DNA of 64,000 nucleotides, from contig NZ_JAHXYR010000005.1 of NCBI RefSeq assembly GCF_019969845.1, forward strand, positions 310,001-374,000, given 5' to 3'. The translations under genes were made by a program, and so were the position numbers. The notes below the pieces were generated by a model. It was given only the letters and a program-made list of their open reading frames with translations. It was not told where the DNA came from and searched no databases. Every line of letters starts with the position of its first letter. Positions within the stretch are counted from its first letter, which is position 1. The DNA is from Sphingobacterium sp. GVS05A. Its GTDB lineage: Bacteria > Bacteroidota > Bacteroidia > Sphingobacteriales > Sphingobacteriaceae. Positions 1 through 8,352 of the stretch are shown piece by piece.

Positions 1-1349
1 TTACTGGTTTTTTTCTTGGAACGAACAACCTAATCCAAGCTCAACAGGTCGTTGGGGTAACCGAAGCTATACGTATGACTTTGGAACGTAATGTGCAAAT
101 TAAGCAAGCCGAACTGAGTAAAGATCTCGCTGCTCAGGATTTATTTCAATCAAAAAGTAATTTATTACCTGATTTAAGAGCTTCCGTTGATCAAAATTTC
201 CGTTACGGTTTTGCCTTCGATTTGACCTCAGCACAAATCGTCAACAATGCATGGACAAGAACTACTGCTGGATCGGTAGGGTCCAGCGTGAATATATTTC
301 AAGGTTTTCAACAAGTCAACCAAATAAAAGCGAATAAATTACAGCTTGAATCAGCAGCCACACAGGTGGATAAAATAAAAAATGATCTTGTTTTAAATGT
401 TCTGGTGAATTATTTAGAAGCCATCACCAACCATGAATTGATGGTAGCAAGTGAAGATCAGATTGCATTATCGAAACAACAATTCTCATTAGACTCCATT
501 CAGTTTTCTGTGGGGAATAAGACTATTGCTGATCTTGCAAAATCAAAAAATCAGGTCGCTACGAATGAATTGAACAAAGTAAATTTGAAGAATTCGTACG
601 AGATGTCCCTGTTAACTTTGAAACAATTGATGGAAATGCCTTCCGAAACGGTAATTTCTTTAGAACGCCCAAGTTTAGAGTCTGTTTTGCTAAATGCAGT
701 AGATAAAAATGCGATGGATGTATATCAGAAAGCATTGACAAGACAACCAGATATTCATAAATCTGCTTTAGATAAGGATGCTGCATTAAAGCAAATCGAT
801 ATTGCCAAAGGAGGGTATTACCCAACGCTTAATTTGAGTGTAAGCTATGGTACAAATTATTCTTCAGCGACAACTAGGCAAACGGACCCATTAGATATCA
901 CAACGATATATCGTGTGCCTTTTAGCCAACAGATATCGGACAACAAATCATTTTTCACTGGTTTGTCACTTGCTGTACCAATTTTTTCTAAGAATCAGAA
1001 TAAGGTTAACGTCGCGAAAGCTAAGATTGGTTTAAAACAGGCCGAGGCTGCTGAGCAATTGGCAAAGAACAACTTAAATAAGGCCGTTAGCCAAGCTGTT
1101 TTGGACGTTAATGCCGCCAAACAAAAATATACTTCGGCAACGACAGCATTCGAAAGTGCTGAAACTGCTTACAAAGCAACCAAAGAACGATACGATATCG
1201 GAATGGCAAATTCCCTGGAACTATTTACCGCGCAGACCGAACGGAACAAAGCGGAATTTGATCTGATTCAAGCAAGATATAACGTAATATTCAGATCTAA
1301 GATTATTGATTATTACTTAGGAAATCCAATTCAATTCGACAACAATTAA
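1..1349 (+). CDS. TolC family outer membrane efflux protein, 5' partial
   Basis: The frame is open from the window edge (first full codon at base 3), so the true start and signal peptide lie upstream. The visible part reads ...LIQAQQ, a probable signal-peptidase region, followed directly by VTEAIRMTLERN, the usual start of a mature OEP/TolC protomer. About 449 codons remain. Long heptad-rich helices alternate with short beta segments (for example YYPTLNLSVSYG and FFTGLSLAVPIF), and the ending ARYNVIFRSKIIDYYLGNPI is typical of TolC proteins. It should form the outer membrane channel of a tripartite pump. It lies 21 nt ahead of a MacA-like adaptor, so the two are probably cotranscribed. The inner membrane partner is not visible. 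An internal ATG at 75 is not the start. Confidence 0.93.
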   Translation, partial: TGFFLGTNNLIQAQQVVGVTEAIRMTLERNVQIKQAELSKDLAAQDLFQSKSNLLPDLRASVDQNFRYGFAFDLTSAQIVNNAWTRTTAGSVGSSVNIFQGFQQVNQIKANKLQLESAATQVDKIKNDLVLNVLVNYLEAITNHELMVASEDQIALSKQQFSLDSIQFSVGNKTIADLAKSKNQVATNELNKVNLKNSYEMSLLTLKQLMEMPSETVISLERPSLESVLLNAVDKNAMDVYQKALTRQPDIHKSALDKDAALKQIDIAKGGYYPTLNLSVSYGTNYSSATTRQTDPLDITTIYRVPFSQQISDNKSFFTGLSLAVPIFSKNQNKVNVAKAKIGLKQAEAAEQLAKNNLNKAVSQAVLDVNAAKQKYTSATTAFESAETAYKATKERYDIGMANSLELFTAQTERNKAEFDLIQARYNVIFRSKIIDYYLGNPIQFDNN

Positions 1350-1370
1350 CCTATTTGATTAACAAAAACA

Positions 1371-2675
1371 ATGGCAAAGAAAAAACGTAGTGTAGTAAAG
1401 ATTCTATTAATAGTCGTAGCGCTCCTGGCAATTTTTGTTTTGATCGGCTTTCAAGCCGGTTGGTTTGGAAAAGGAGAGATTACTAAAGTCGCTGTAGACG
1501 TTGTGAAGGAAACGGATGTAGATGAATTGGTGTCTGCCAGTGGAAAAATACAACCTGAAATAGAAGTTAAGCTGAGTTCGGAAGTTTCAGGTGAGGTTGT
1601 TGAACTAAATATCAAAGAAGGTGACTTTGTAAAAAAAGGGCAAGTACTTTGTCGGATCAAACCTGATATCTTACAGTCCGGCTATGATCGCTCTGTAGCA
1701 GCAATGAATTCGCAGCGTGCCAATCTCGCTGCTGCACAACAACAATTAAAACAACAGGAAGAAAATTTCAAAAATGTAGCTGCAACTTACAAGAGAAACC
1801 AAGAGCTTTTTGAAAAACGGGTTATTTCCGCAGCTGAAATGGATAAGAGTTCTTCTGAGTACTTTTCGACTCTTGCTGCCATTCAGGCGCAAAGAGAGAC
1901 TGTAAAATCAAGTAGATATGGTATCGATCAATCACAAGCTTCTGTCAAAGAAGCGCAGGATAACCTGAATAGAACAACCATTTATGCTCCGACAGACGGT
2001 ATTATCTCTTTATTGTCTATCGAACAGGGAGAGCGTGTGGTGGGAACAGCACAAATGGCTGGTACTGAAATTATGCGCATCGCCAATATGTCTTCGATGG
2101 AAGTAAATGTTGATGTCAATGAGAATGATATCAACAACGTCAGAGTAGGTAATCAGGCTGAAATTGAAGTGGATGCTTTTCAAGATAGAAAATTTAAAGG
2201 TGTTGTTACCGAAATTGCTAGCTCATCCAAAAATATCGCAACCACAACTGCAGCAACCTCATCGACGGATCAAGTCACAAATTTTAATGTAAAGGTGCGT
2301 ATTAGCGCAGAATCTTATCAGGATTTGATCAAAGAAAATGTCGCTTCGCCCTTCAAACCCGGATTATCTGCTACTGTACAGATTTTCACAAAACATGATA
2401 AGGGCTTGGTAGTACCTATCCAATCGGTTACTGTAAGATCAGATGATAAAGATTCTACGAATACAAATAAGAAGATACAGGAATATGTATTTGTGTTAAA
2501 AGATCAAACGGTAAAACAAGTTCCTATTAAAACCGGAATTCAAGATGATAAAAACATTATTATTCTATCCGGATTGAAAAAAGGAGATCAAGTCGTTTCT
2601 CGACCATTTGATGCGATCTCTAAAACGCTAAAGGATGGTAGTAAAGTGGAAAAAGTAGATAAATCGGTGTTATAA
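1371..2675 (+). CDS. Efflux periplasmic adaptor subunit (HlyD/MacA-like)
   Basis: A 434-residue membrane-fusion protein. KKKR at the N-terminus precedes one membrane segment (residues about 8-26). A lipoyl/barrel-sandwich half (SGEVVELNIKEGDFVKKGQ, about 78-96), a long coiled-coil hairpin (about 105-200), the second lipoyl half (TIYAPTDGIISLLSIEQGERV) and a beta-barrel plus membrane-proximal domain follow, the usual order for MacA/HlyD. It would connect an inner membrane transporter to the TolC partner encoded just upstream. No MacB-type ABC gene follows, because a strong terminator comes right after the stop, so the transporter is either upstream of the window or elsewhere. The substrate is unknown. 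Confidence 0.92.
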   Translation: MAKKKRSVVKILLIVVALLAIFVLIGFQAGWFGKGEITKVAVDVVKETDVDELVSASGKIQPEIEVKLSSEVSGEVVELNIKEGDFVKKGQVLCRIKPDILQSGYDRSVAAMNSQRANLAAAQQQLKQQEENFKNVAATYKRNQELFEKRVISAAEMDKSSSEYFSTLAAIQAQRETVKSSRYGIDQSQASVKEAQDNLNRTTIYAPTDGIISLLSIEQGERVVGTAQMAGTEIMRIANMSSMEVNVDVNENDINNVRVGNQAEIEVDAFQDRKFKGVVTEIASSSKNIATTTAATSSTDQVTNFNVKVRISAESYQDLIKENVASPFKPGLSATVQIFTKHDKGLVVPIQSVTVRSDDKDSTNTNKKIQEYVFVLKDQTVKQVPIKTGIQDDKNIIILSGLKKGDQVVSRPFDAISKTLKDGSKVEKVDKSVL

Positions 2676-2701
2676 AGTTATTTCGGTACAATATTTATAA
2701 C

Positions 2702-2735
2702 AAAAGAGAGGTGTTTTTTTTAATACCTCTCTTTT
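2702..2735 (+). terminator. Rho-independent terminator after the adaptor gene
   Basis: Eleven-base perfect inverted repeat (arms 2702-2712 and 2725-2735, left arm AAAAGAGAGGT) with a 12-nt loop. The right arm ends in a run of T. It lies 26 nt after the adaptor stop codon. Confidence 0.85.
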
Positions 2736-2785
2736 TATTTTCCTTCTAATTTATTAAATTTATACAACCCAATCCCTAACAGCTT

Positions 2786-3754
2786 ATGAAAAGGCTATTG
2801 ACTTATTTTAAATTTAACAAAACAGAGCAAAATGGGTTCTTTGTTATATTGGTGATAATCATCGTCTTTAGTATTATATATTCCCTTGTTAGTAGAGAGG
2901 ATAAAAATGACCCGATTGCTCATCAAGCGCGGGTTTTTGAACAGTCATTTCATGATTCAACTGATACCGAGGATTATTCAAATAAGAAATTTAAGGTCGC
3001 CGATGTTCATTTGGAGAAGAGGGTAGCTCGTTCAGGTCCGGATTCCGGTATAGAAAATAACGTTGTAGATACTAAGCTATTTTATTTTGATCCCAATAAT
3101 TTATCTGTAGAAGCATGGCGCGAGCTTGGCCTCTCGGACAAGCAAATTGCCGTTATCAAGAATTACGAGAAAAAAGGCGGCCGGTTTAAAGATAAAAATG
3201 ATGTTAGGAAAATGTATTCCATCAATGCAAAATTATACAAAAAACTAGAACCCTTTATCCGTATTAAAGTGGAGACAACAGGTCCAAGTACGGTAGCTAA
3301 GGCCCCCTTGCTTTACGATAAATTTGAAACCAATCATGCCGAACTTATAGATCTTAATACCTGTGACACAATAGCCTTGATGAGCCTCAAAGGTATTGGT
3401 ACAATTCTTTCTAAACGCATTTTGAAATATAAAGAAGTGCTTGGGGGGTTCTATAGGATAGAGCAGTTAAAGGAGGTATATGGAATCACTCCGGAAACAT
3501 ATGACCTCATTAAGGACTATATTACGGTGTCTAATTTAGAAGGAATCAAAAAAATCAATATTAACCAGATTGATGCCAATTCATTGGGCAAACATCCGTA
3601 TCTTAGCCCAAAGGATGCGAAATTAATAGTTAATTATCGAGATCAACATGGCAATTATGCTAATATAGAAGATTTTACCAAGATAGGTACACTTTCAGAT
3701 CTTGCTATTGCTAAAATCGCTCCGTATTTAATATTTGAGAATGATTCAAGATAA
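2786..3754 (+). CDS. Helix-hairpin-helix (ComEA-like) DNA-binding protein
   Basis: 322 residues. A short cytoplasmic N-terminus (MKRLLTYFKFNKTEQNG) precedes one membrane helix at about 18-36. The rest carries repeated HhH motifs of ComEA type: LSDKQIAVIKNYEKKGGRF (about 116-135), LNTCDTIALMSLKGIGTIL (about 190-208) and ININQIDANSL with YLSPKDAKLIVNYR (about 256-283). ComEA-type proteins bind double-stranded DNA without sequence specificity, often in DNA uptake; in Bacteroidota such anchored HhH proteins are common but their role is not settled. Its end overlaps the start of apt. No competence genes are adjacent, so a DNA uptake role is only a possibility. Confidence 0.85.
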   Translation: MKRLLTYFKFNKTEQNGFFVILVIIIVFSIIYSLVSREDKNDPIAHQARVFEQSFHDSTDTEDYSNKKFKVADVHLEKRVARSGPDSGIENNVVDTKLFYFDPNNLSVEAWRELGLSDKQIAVIKNYEKKGGRFKDKNDVRKMYSINAKLYKKLEPFIRIKVETTGPSTVAKAPLLYDKFETNHAELIDLNTCDTIALMSLKGIGTILSKRILKYKEVLGGFYRIEQLKEVYGITPETYDLIKDYITVSNLEGIKKININQIDANSLGKHPYLSPKDAKLIVNYRDQHGNYANIEDFTKIGTLSDLAIAKIAPYLIFENDSR

Positions 3755-4268
3755 ATTGAAACTGGAAATCCGGGATATTGTGGATTTTCCAAAGCCGGGT
3801 ATTGTATTCAAAGATATTACCCCCTTGTTGAAAGATGCTGAACTTTGCAATGAAATGATCGACGCGATTATTGACCAACTTCAAGGAATAGAAATTGATG
3901 CTATTGCAGGTATCGAAAGCCGTGGATTTCTTTTCGGGTTTTTACTGGCCAACAGATTAGGGTTGCCCTTCATTCCAATTCGTAAGCAAGGAAAATTACC
4001 ATTTAAAACAATTTCTGAATCTTATGCGCTAGAATATGGCCAGGCAACGATAGAAATCCATGAAGACGCCTTCGAAAAAGGTAGTCGTATTTTGATCCAT
4101 GATGATCTATTGGCAACGGGCGGAACTGTCGTCGCAGCAAGCAAACTTATTGAAAAATTGGGTGGGGTAATTGCGGCCTATAGTTTTATCATTTCATTGG
4201 ATTTTCTCAAAGCAAAGGGCAGATTGTCTCGATTTAGTGACACAATCTCCTCATTGGTGAGCTATTAA
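3741..4268 (+). CDS. apt: Adenine phosphoribosyltransferase
   Basis: 175 residues, the usual size for Apt, which converts adenine and PRPP to AMP and pyrophosphate in purine salvage. The family signature runs from DFPKPGIVFKDITPLL near the start through GIESRGFLFG and IPIRKQGKLP to the PRPP-binding loop ILIHDDLLATGGT (about 111-123). The ATG at 3741 (MIQDKLK) is preferred over the in-frame TTG at 3735, because bacterial Apt proteins start at this point. It overlaps the upstream HhH gene by 14 nt, which indicates translational coupling, and ispE follows after 39 nt. Confidence 0.95.
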   Translation: MIQDKLKLEIRDIVDFPKPGIVFKDITPLLKDAELCNEMIDAIIDQLQGIEIDAIAGIESRGFLFGFLLANRLGLPFIPIRKQGKLPFKTISESYALEYGQATIEIHEDAFEKGSRILIHDDLLATGGTVVAASKLIEKLGGVIAAYSFIISLDFLKAKGRLSRFSDTISSLVSY

Positions 4269-4307
4269 ATTAATATAGAATTTAAGTGTTGATTTAGACG
4301 ATATCGT

Positions 4308-5129
4308 ATGATACTCTTTGCAAATGCTAAAATAAATATTGGACTGCAGGTGATTGCCAGGCGATCGGATGGCTATCATGAATTGAATAGCATTTTTTAT
4401 CCTTTACCAATCTATGATATTATAGAGATACTGGAGACAGATGCAGAAAATTCCACGCTGACAATACAGGGGAACCACATACCCGGGGATTCCGCAGATA
4501 ATCTCTGTGTAAAGGCTCATGCATTGTTAAAAAGAGAATTTGACATTCCTGCTGTTAGGATTGATATGATCAAACAAATTCCAATTGGAGCTGGATTGGG
4601 AGGTGGATCTGCGGATGCAGCTTTTGTATTGAAAGGACTTGATGAGCTGTTTAATCTAAATTTGACAAGTACACAGTTAAGGAGATATGCTGCGCAATTG
4701 GGTGCAGACTGCCCATTCTTTATTGCAAATACACCCGTGTTTGCAACTGGTATAGGGACAGATTTTAAAGAGATACCGCTTGATCTGAATGAATACCATA
4801 TCGCGGTTATTATGCCTGATATCCATGTCTCTACAGCCGAAGCTTACAGTGGCGTGAAACCGATGCCCTCAGATGTTAATTTGGAAGAGGCTATCCGACT
4901 GCCTATTCAGGAATGGAAATTCCATATTCGAAATGATTTTGAAGAATCTATTTTTGAGCATTATCCCATGCTCAAAGAAATTAAAGATGCTTTGTATCAT
5001 AAAGGGGCAATATACTCCTCGATGTCAGGTTCTGGTGCTGCAATCTATGCCATTTTTTGGGAAAAGATGGATTTAAGTGAGTTTTCCAAATATGGTAAGG
5101 TTTACTATCCCGTTGCGCTGGACAGATAA
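4308..5129 (+). CDS. ispE: 4-diphosphocytidyl-2-C-methyl-D-erythritol kinase
   Basis: 273 residues, a GHMP-family kinase that phosphorylates CDP-methylerythritol in the MEP pathway of isoprenoid synthesis. It shows the N-terminal ANAKINIGLQV with the conserved Lys8, the GHMP ATP-binding loop PIGAGLGGGSADAAF (about 92-106), and the C-terminal glycine motif SMSGSGAAIYAIF. Length is normal for IspE. It follows apt in the same direction and is closed by a hairpin that also serves the convergent gene downstream. Confidence 0.95.
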   Translation: MILFANAKINIGLQVIARRSDGYHELNSIFYPLPIYDIIEILETDAENSTLTIQGNHIPGDSADNLCVKAHALLKREFDIPAVRIDMIKQIPIGAGLGGGSADAAFVLKGLDELFNLNLTSTQLRRYAAQLGADCPFFIANTPVFATGIGTDFKEIPLDLNEYHIAVIMPDIHVSTAEAYSGVKPMPSDVNLEEAIRLPIQEWKFHIRNDFEESIFEHYPMLKEIKDALYHKGAIYSSMSGSGAAIYAIFWEKMDLSEFSKYGKVYYPVALDR

Positions 5130-5140
5130 TTTCAGTTTGT

Positions 5141-5189
5141 AAAAAGCAATAGGCCATACCTAAGTCTAAATGTATGCCTATTGCTTTTT
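5141..5189. terminator. Bidirectional terminator between convergent genes
   Basis: A 14-bp perfect inverted repeat (5141-5154 and 5176-5189, left arm AAAAAGCAATAGGC) has A and T runs on its outer ends, so it works for ispE on + and for the nuclease-like gene on -. Confidence 0.85.
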
Positions 5190-5201
5190 AGACTGATAAT
5201 A

Positions 5202-6047
5202 TTAATCTTCTTCTTCTACCTTGTAATCTAATAGCTCACTCGCTTCTTTGAGGACCTTCTCTTTTCTTTCCTTGTTAAGTCCAAGAATATCCAGTTTATC
5301 CGGATTGTTTACAATATCTTTTACCAAGATCAACTGATTTTTTAACAGCTGCTGTTCTTCCAGGTCCGAAAGGGTAGTTAAACAGGTGACAGGATAAAAG
5401 ACTGCTTTATCGACTCTTCTTTTGATACTATTCTCTTTTGGATAATCCCAAGAGAGCAAGTTGATGCCGTAATAGGTTGCAAAATCGATCGAGTCTGATG
5501 TAAAGTAGGCATTAGTGATTAGCCAGCCTTCCTGAAACTGTAATTTTTTACCAAAAAAATCATAGTCAATTCCACTGATATCTTTGAATCTCGATAGGTA
5601 GTACATTGGTGTTGTAACGGAAATCTTGGCGTCAATGTCATTTCTAAACTTACACTCCGCTGTCATCAACTTACCGTCTTTATAAGCGACAACATCCAAT
5701 TCATGGGAAACAGCATGGCCTTGTACCGTCTGCCCTGTGGTGCTCTCATAACCGATTGAACGAAGCAAATGGGAGATGTATTTTTCGAAATAAAAGCCCT
5801 CAGGTCCAAGATCACGTAAGGCTTTTTTTAGGCTGTATCGTGCGGCAAAAGAGTTTCGGACGGTCTTCAGTGTGTCGAAAGCCAACTGATACAACTCCCT
5901 GGTTGAAATACCATCGTATATTTCACCTACAACACTACTGTATACTTCGTTTACCTGATCGCTATTTGCTCCCGAACGGGAAAGAGAATGCCGTAAGGCT
6001 TCTCCATTAAAGGGTACTAATTCACCAGAATATTTTTTGACTTGCAT
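5202..6047 (-). CDS. ATP-cone domain fused to a Mrr-like PD-(D/E)xK nuclease domain
   Basis: 281 residues. Residues about 1-90 match an ATP-cone, the nucleotide-sensing domain of ribonucleotide reductase and NrdR (VKKYSGELVPFNGEALRHSL). The middle (about 95-200) resembles a restriction-endonuclease-like fold of the Mrr type: FEKYISHLLRSIGY, then HELDVVAYKDGKLMTAECKF, which gives the E/D...D...ExK pattern of a PD-(D/E)xK active site. A C-terminal helical tail follows (LGLNKERKEKVLKEASELL). There is no methylase or specificity subunit nearby, so it is not an obvious restriction system. Function is unproven; nucleotide-controlled DNA cleavage is an inference from the domains. Confidence 0.8.
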   Translation of the reverse strand: MQVKKYSGELVPFNGEALRHSLSRSGANSDQVNEVYSSVVGEIYDGISTRELYQLAFDTLKTVRNSFAARYSLKKALRDLGPEGFYFEKYISHLLRSIGYESTTGQTVQGHAVSHELDVVAYKDGKLMTAECKFRNDIDAKISVTTPMYYLSRFKDISGIDYDFFGKKLQFQEGWLITNAYFTSDSIDFATYYGINLLSWDYPKENSIKRRVDKAVFYPVTCLTTLSDLEEQQLLKNQLILVKDIVNNPDKLDILGLNKERKEKVLKEASELLDYKVEEED

Positions 6048-6181
6048 GGATATTTAATTTGATAAATACGAATATAAGGGATGTGATCCGAGAAATCATA
6101 CAAAAACTATTATTCTATTTCTAAACTTTTTTGGACCATAATTTGTTTACATAAAGAAACAATACTTAAATATAGATAATT

Positions 6182-6478
6182 ATGAGTAACCTATTGCTAT
6201 TTGCATTTGACAAGATTAAGGCTAAGATAAAAGATGATTGCATTGAGGAGAATATTGGTGCTTCCGAACGCGTATTATCTGTAATTGCCGGTGGGTTTAT
6301 TTTAGGTTTAGGCGTAAAAAAGATATTTAAATCTCCACTGGCTGGGCTTTCCGGATTGACCCTTGGTGGGACGTTAATTTATCGTGGTGTGACAGGACAT
6401 TGTGATGTCAAAAAATTACTGGAAGATAAGGATGTTAAAAAAGTTGAGGTAATAGAACACCGTTATTTTGTTAAATAA
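6182..6478 (+). CDS. YgaP-like membrane domain (DUF2892) protein
   Basis: 98 residues. The stretch ENIGASERVLSVIAGGFILG begins with the Asn-x-Gly-x-x-(E/D)-R pattern of the DUF2892/YgaP transmembrane family, and two membrane segments follow (about 33-46 and 51-68), including GLTLGGTLIYRGVTGHC with the conserved Gly-His-Cys ending. Family members are small inner membrane proteins, sometimes fused to rhodanese in other bacteria. This one has no rhodanese domain. It is monocistronic between oppositely oriented genes. Role unknown. Confidence 0.8.
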   Translation: MSNLLLFAFDKIKAKIKDDCIEENIGASERVLSVIAGGFILGLGVKKIFKSPLAGLSGLTLGGTLIYRGVTGHCDVKKLLEDKDVKKVEVIEHRYFVK

Positions 6479-6691
6479 TGATGGGTTTAACTGTTAGTCT
6501 ACTAACAAATAAACTGATCGTCAGCTTTGGAGGTGCTTACTGGAGTTTAACTAATACATTATAAGGGGCAAAATTTTACCATCATATTGGTACAGCCTCC
6601 AATATAAGAGGTGGACTCACGTGGACTTATAGTGATCGCAGTATGAATATACAGTGAATATACTGGAAATTTGGGGGTTAAAATATAGTGC

Positions 6692-6734
6692 AAACATAAG
6701 CGGCCGAAAATCATCTTTTCGGCCGCTTATGTTT
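6692..6734. terminator. Strong hairpin terminator downstream of ychF
   Basis: A 19-bp inverted repeat around a 5-nt loop (arms 6692-6710 and 6716-6734) with GC core GCGGCCG. T runs on both outer sides make it usable in both directions. It lies 26 nt past the ychF stop codon. The rest of 6479-6691 holds nothing recognisable. Confidence 0.85.
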
Positions 6735-6759
6735 TAAATCCTGCTGTTTAATCAGCTAT

Positions 6760-7860
6760 TTATACATTAAAACGAAAGTGCATAATATCACCATCTTGCA
6801 CAATGTAAGTTTTTCCTTCTACAGCCAATTTTCCGGCTTCCTTTACAGCACTTTCTGAACCTAGATTAACAAAGTCATCATATTTGATCACTTCAGCACG
6901 GATAAATCCTTTCTCAAAATCTGTATGAATAACACCAGCTGCCTGAGGTGCTGTAAAACCAGTCTCAATTGTCCAGGCACGTACTTCTTGAACGCCTGCT
7001 GTAAAGTAGGTTGCTAAATTTAATAAGGAATATGCTGCTCTGATCAACTTATGAACACCAGATTCTTCTAATCCAAGATCATCCAAAAACATCTTACGCT
7101 CTTCGTAACTCTCCAATTGGGCGATTTCAGACTCAATTTGTGCAGATATAACCAATACTTCAGCTTTTTCATCTTTCACTGCTTCTTTTACACGATCCAC
7201 ATAAGCGTTACCTGTATTGACAGAGCCTTCATCCACATTACATACGTAAAGTACCGGCTTTGCGGTTAACAAAGCTAAGTCTTGGATAAATTCAAAATCT
7301 TCTGCTTCAATAGGTGCTGTACGTGCTGACTTGCCTGCCTCCAAATGTTCTTTAACGACAGATAGGATATCAAAGGTCTTTTTAGCATCTTTATCACCAC
7401 CCGTTTTTGCCATTTTCTCAACTTTTTGGATACGTTTTACCACAGTATCCAAATCCTTAAGTTGCAATTCTGTATCGATGATTTCTTTATCTCGAATTGG
7501 ATCTACTGAACCATCCACATGGATAACATTACCATCATCGAAACATCTCAAAACATGGATGATCGCATTTGTTGTGCGGATATTTCCTAAAAACTGGTTA
7601 CCTAATCCTTCACCTTTTGATGCTCCTTTTACCAATCCGGCGATATCGACGATTTCAATGGTATTTGGAACGATACGTTGTGGATTGACTAACTCAGCTA
7701 ATTTATTTAGACGGGCATCCGGTACGGTAATTACCCCAACATTTGGTTCAATAGTACAAAATGGAAAGTTTGCTGCCTGTGCTTTCGCATTCGACAAACA
7801 GTTAAATAATGTTGATTTACCAACGTTTGGTAAACCTACGATACCGCATTGTAAAGCCAT
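6760..7860 (-). CDS. ychF: Redox-regulated ribosome-binding ATPase YchF
   Basis: 366 residues, the canonical OLA1/YchF length. P-loop GIVGLPNVGKST is at residues 5-16, followed by the G3 region EIVDIAGLVKGASKGEGLGN and a C-terminal TGS domain (VRAWTIETGFTAPQAAGVIH... YIVQDGDIMHFRFNV). YchF is an ATP-preferring Obg-family protein that binds ribosomes and affects stress responses. MALQCGIVG at 7860 is the start used in the family. An upstream in-frame ATG at 7887 overlaps a clean -7 promoter box, so it should not be translated. Confidence 0.97.
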   Translation of the reverse strand: MALQCGIVGLPNVGKSTLFNCLSNAKAQAANFPFCTIEPNVGVITVPDARLNKLAELVNPQRIVPNTIEIVDIAGLVKGASKGEGLGNQFLGNIRTTNAIIHVLRCFDDGNVIHVDGSVDPIRDKEIIDTELQLKDLDTVVKRIQKVEKMAKTGGDKDAKKTFDILSVVKEHLEAGKSARTAPIEAEDFEFIQDLALLTAKPVLYVCNVDEGSVNTGNAYVDRVKEAVKDEKAEVLVISAQIESEIAQLESYEERKMFLDDLGLEESGVHKLIRAAYSLLNLATYFTAGVQEVRAWTIETGFTAPQAAGVIHTDFEKGFIRAEVIKYDDFVNLGSESAVKEAGKLAVEGKTYIVQDGDIMHFRFNV

Positions 7861-7886
7861 ATATAGTGCAAATTTTTGAAATTGCA

Positions 7887-7894
7887 CAAAGATA
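7887..7894 (-). promoter_or_regulatory. Bacteroidota -7 box for ychF
   Basis: On the minus strand this reads TATCTTTG, a full match to TAnnTTTG. Transcription would begin about 7 nt further on, leaving a short leader before the ATG at 7860. No clear -33 TTTG box was seen. Confidence 0.45.
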
Positions 7895-7928
7895 GAAAAT
7901 TCACTGTAATTTTTAACTATCTTGTAGA

Positions 7929-8276
7929 ATGCTTCGATGGTACAAAATTGATAACGCCCAATTTCTAAAGGATAAGGGTATAACAGAGCATAAGTTTGGC
8001 GGAAAGACTATTTGTCTTACTTGGTTTGAAGATCAATTGCATGCCTTCTCTAGGAAATGTCCCCATGCGGGAGCTCCGCTCAAAAATGGTTGGTGTGAAA
8101 GGGGTAAAGTAATCTGTCCCTTCCATCGCCATGAATTTGATCTTGTAACAGGCAAGGGTAATCCTGCTCAACATGACTTTATCAATATTTACCCCGTTAA
8201 AGAGGAAGAAAACGCCTATTATGTGGGTGTTGAGAAAGGATTTTTGCAAAGTTTTCTCGGTTCTAAAAGTAACTAA
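7929..8276 (+). CDS. Rieske [2Fe-2S] domain protein
   Basis: 115 residues forming a single Rieske domain. The cluster ligands are plain: CPH at Cys44/His46 and CPFH at Cys63/His66, each in the usual Gly/Pro-rich loop. There is no signal peptide or membrane anchor, so it is a soluble ferredoxin-like Rieske protein of the nitrite reductase small subunit or dioxygenase ferredoxin type. Partner enzyme unknown; gpsA and hemF follow under a separate promoter. It is divergent from ychF, with 68 nt between their start codons. Confidence 0.9.
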   Translation: MLRWYKIDNAQFLKDKGITEHKFGGKTICLTWFEDQLHAFSRKCPHAGAPLKNGWCERGKVICPFHRHEFDLVTGKGNPAQHDFINIYPVKEEENAYYVGVEKGFLQSFLGSKSN

Positions 8277-8322
8277 AGTATCATATCTCTTGATGCAATC
8301 GCATATCTAAGCAGTAAATAAG

Positions 8323-8330
8323 TATATTTG
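8323..8330 (+). promoter_or_regulatory. Bacteroidota -7 box for gpsA
   Basis: TATATTTG matches TAnnTTTG 22 nt before the gpsA start codon. This would give a short leader. No convincing -33 element was found. Confidence 0.45.
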
Positions 8331-8352
8331 CTTTCGAAAACAAATTAAAAAC

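Noticed and set aside
7331..7879. 182-codon frame on + opposite ychF
   Set aside because: It lies wholly antisense to ychF, has no family features and arises from codon bias on the other strand.
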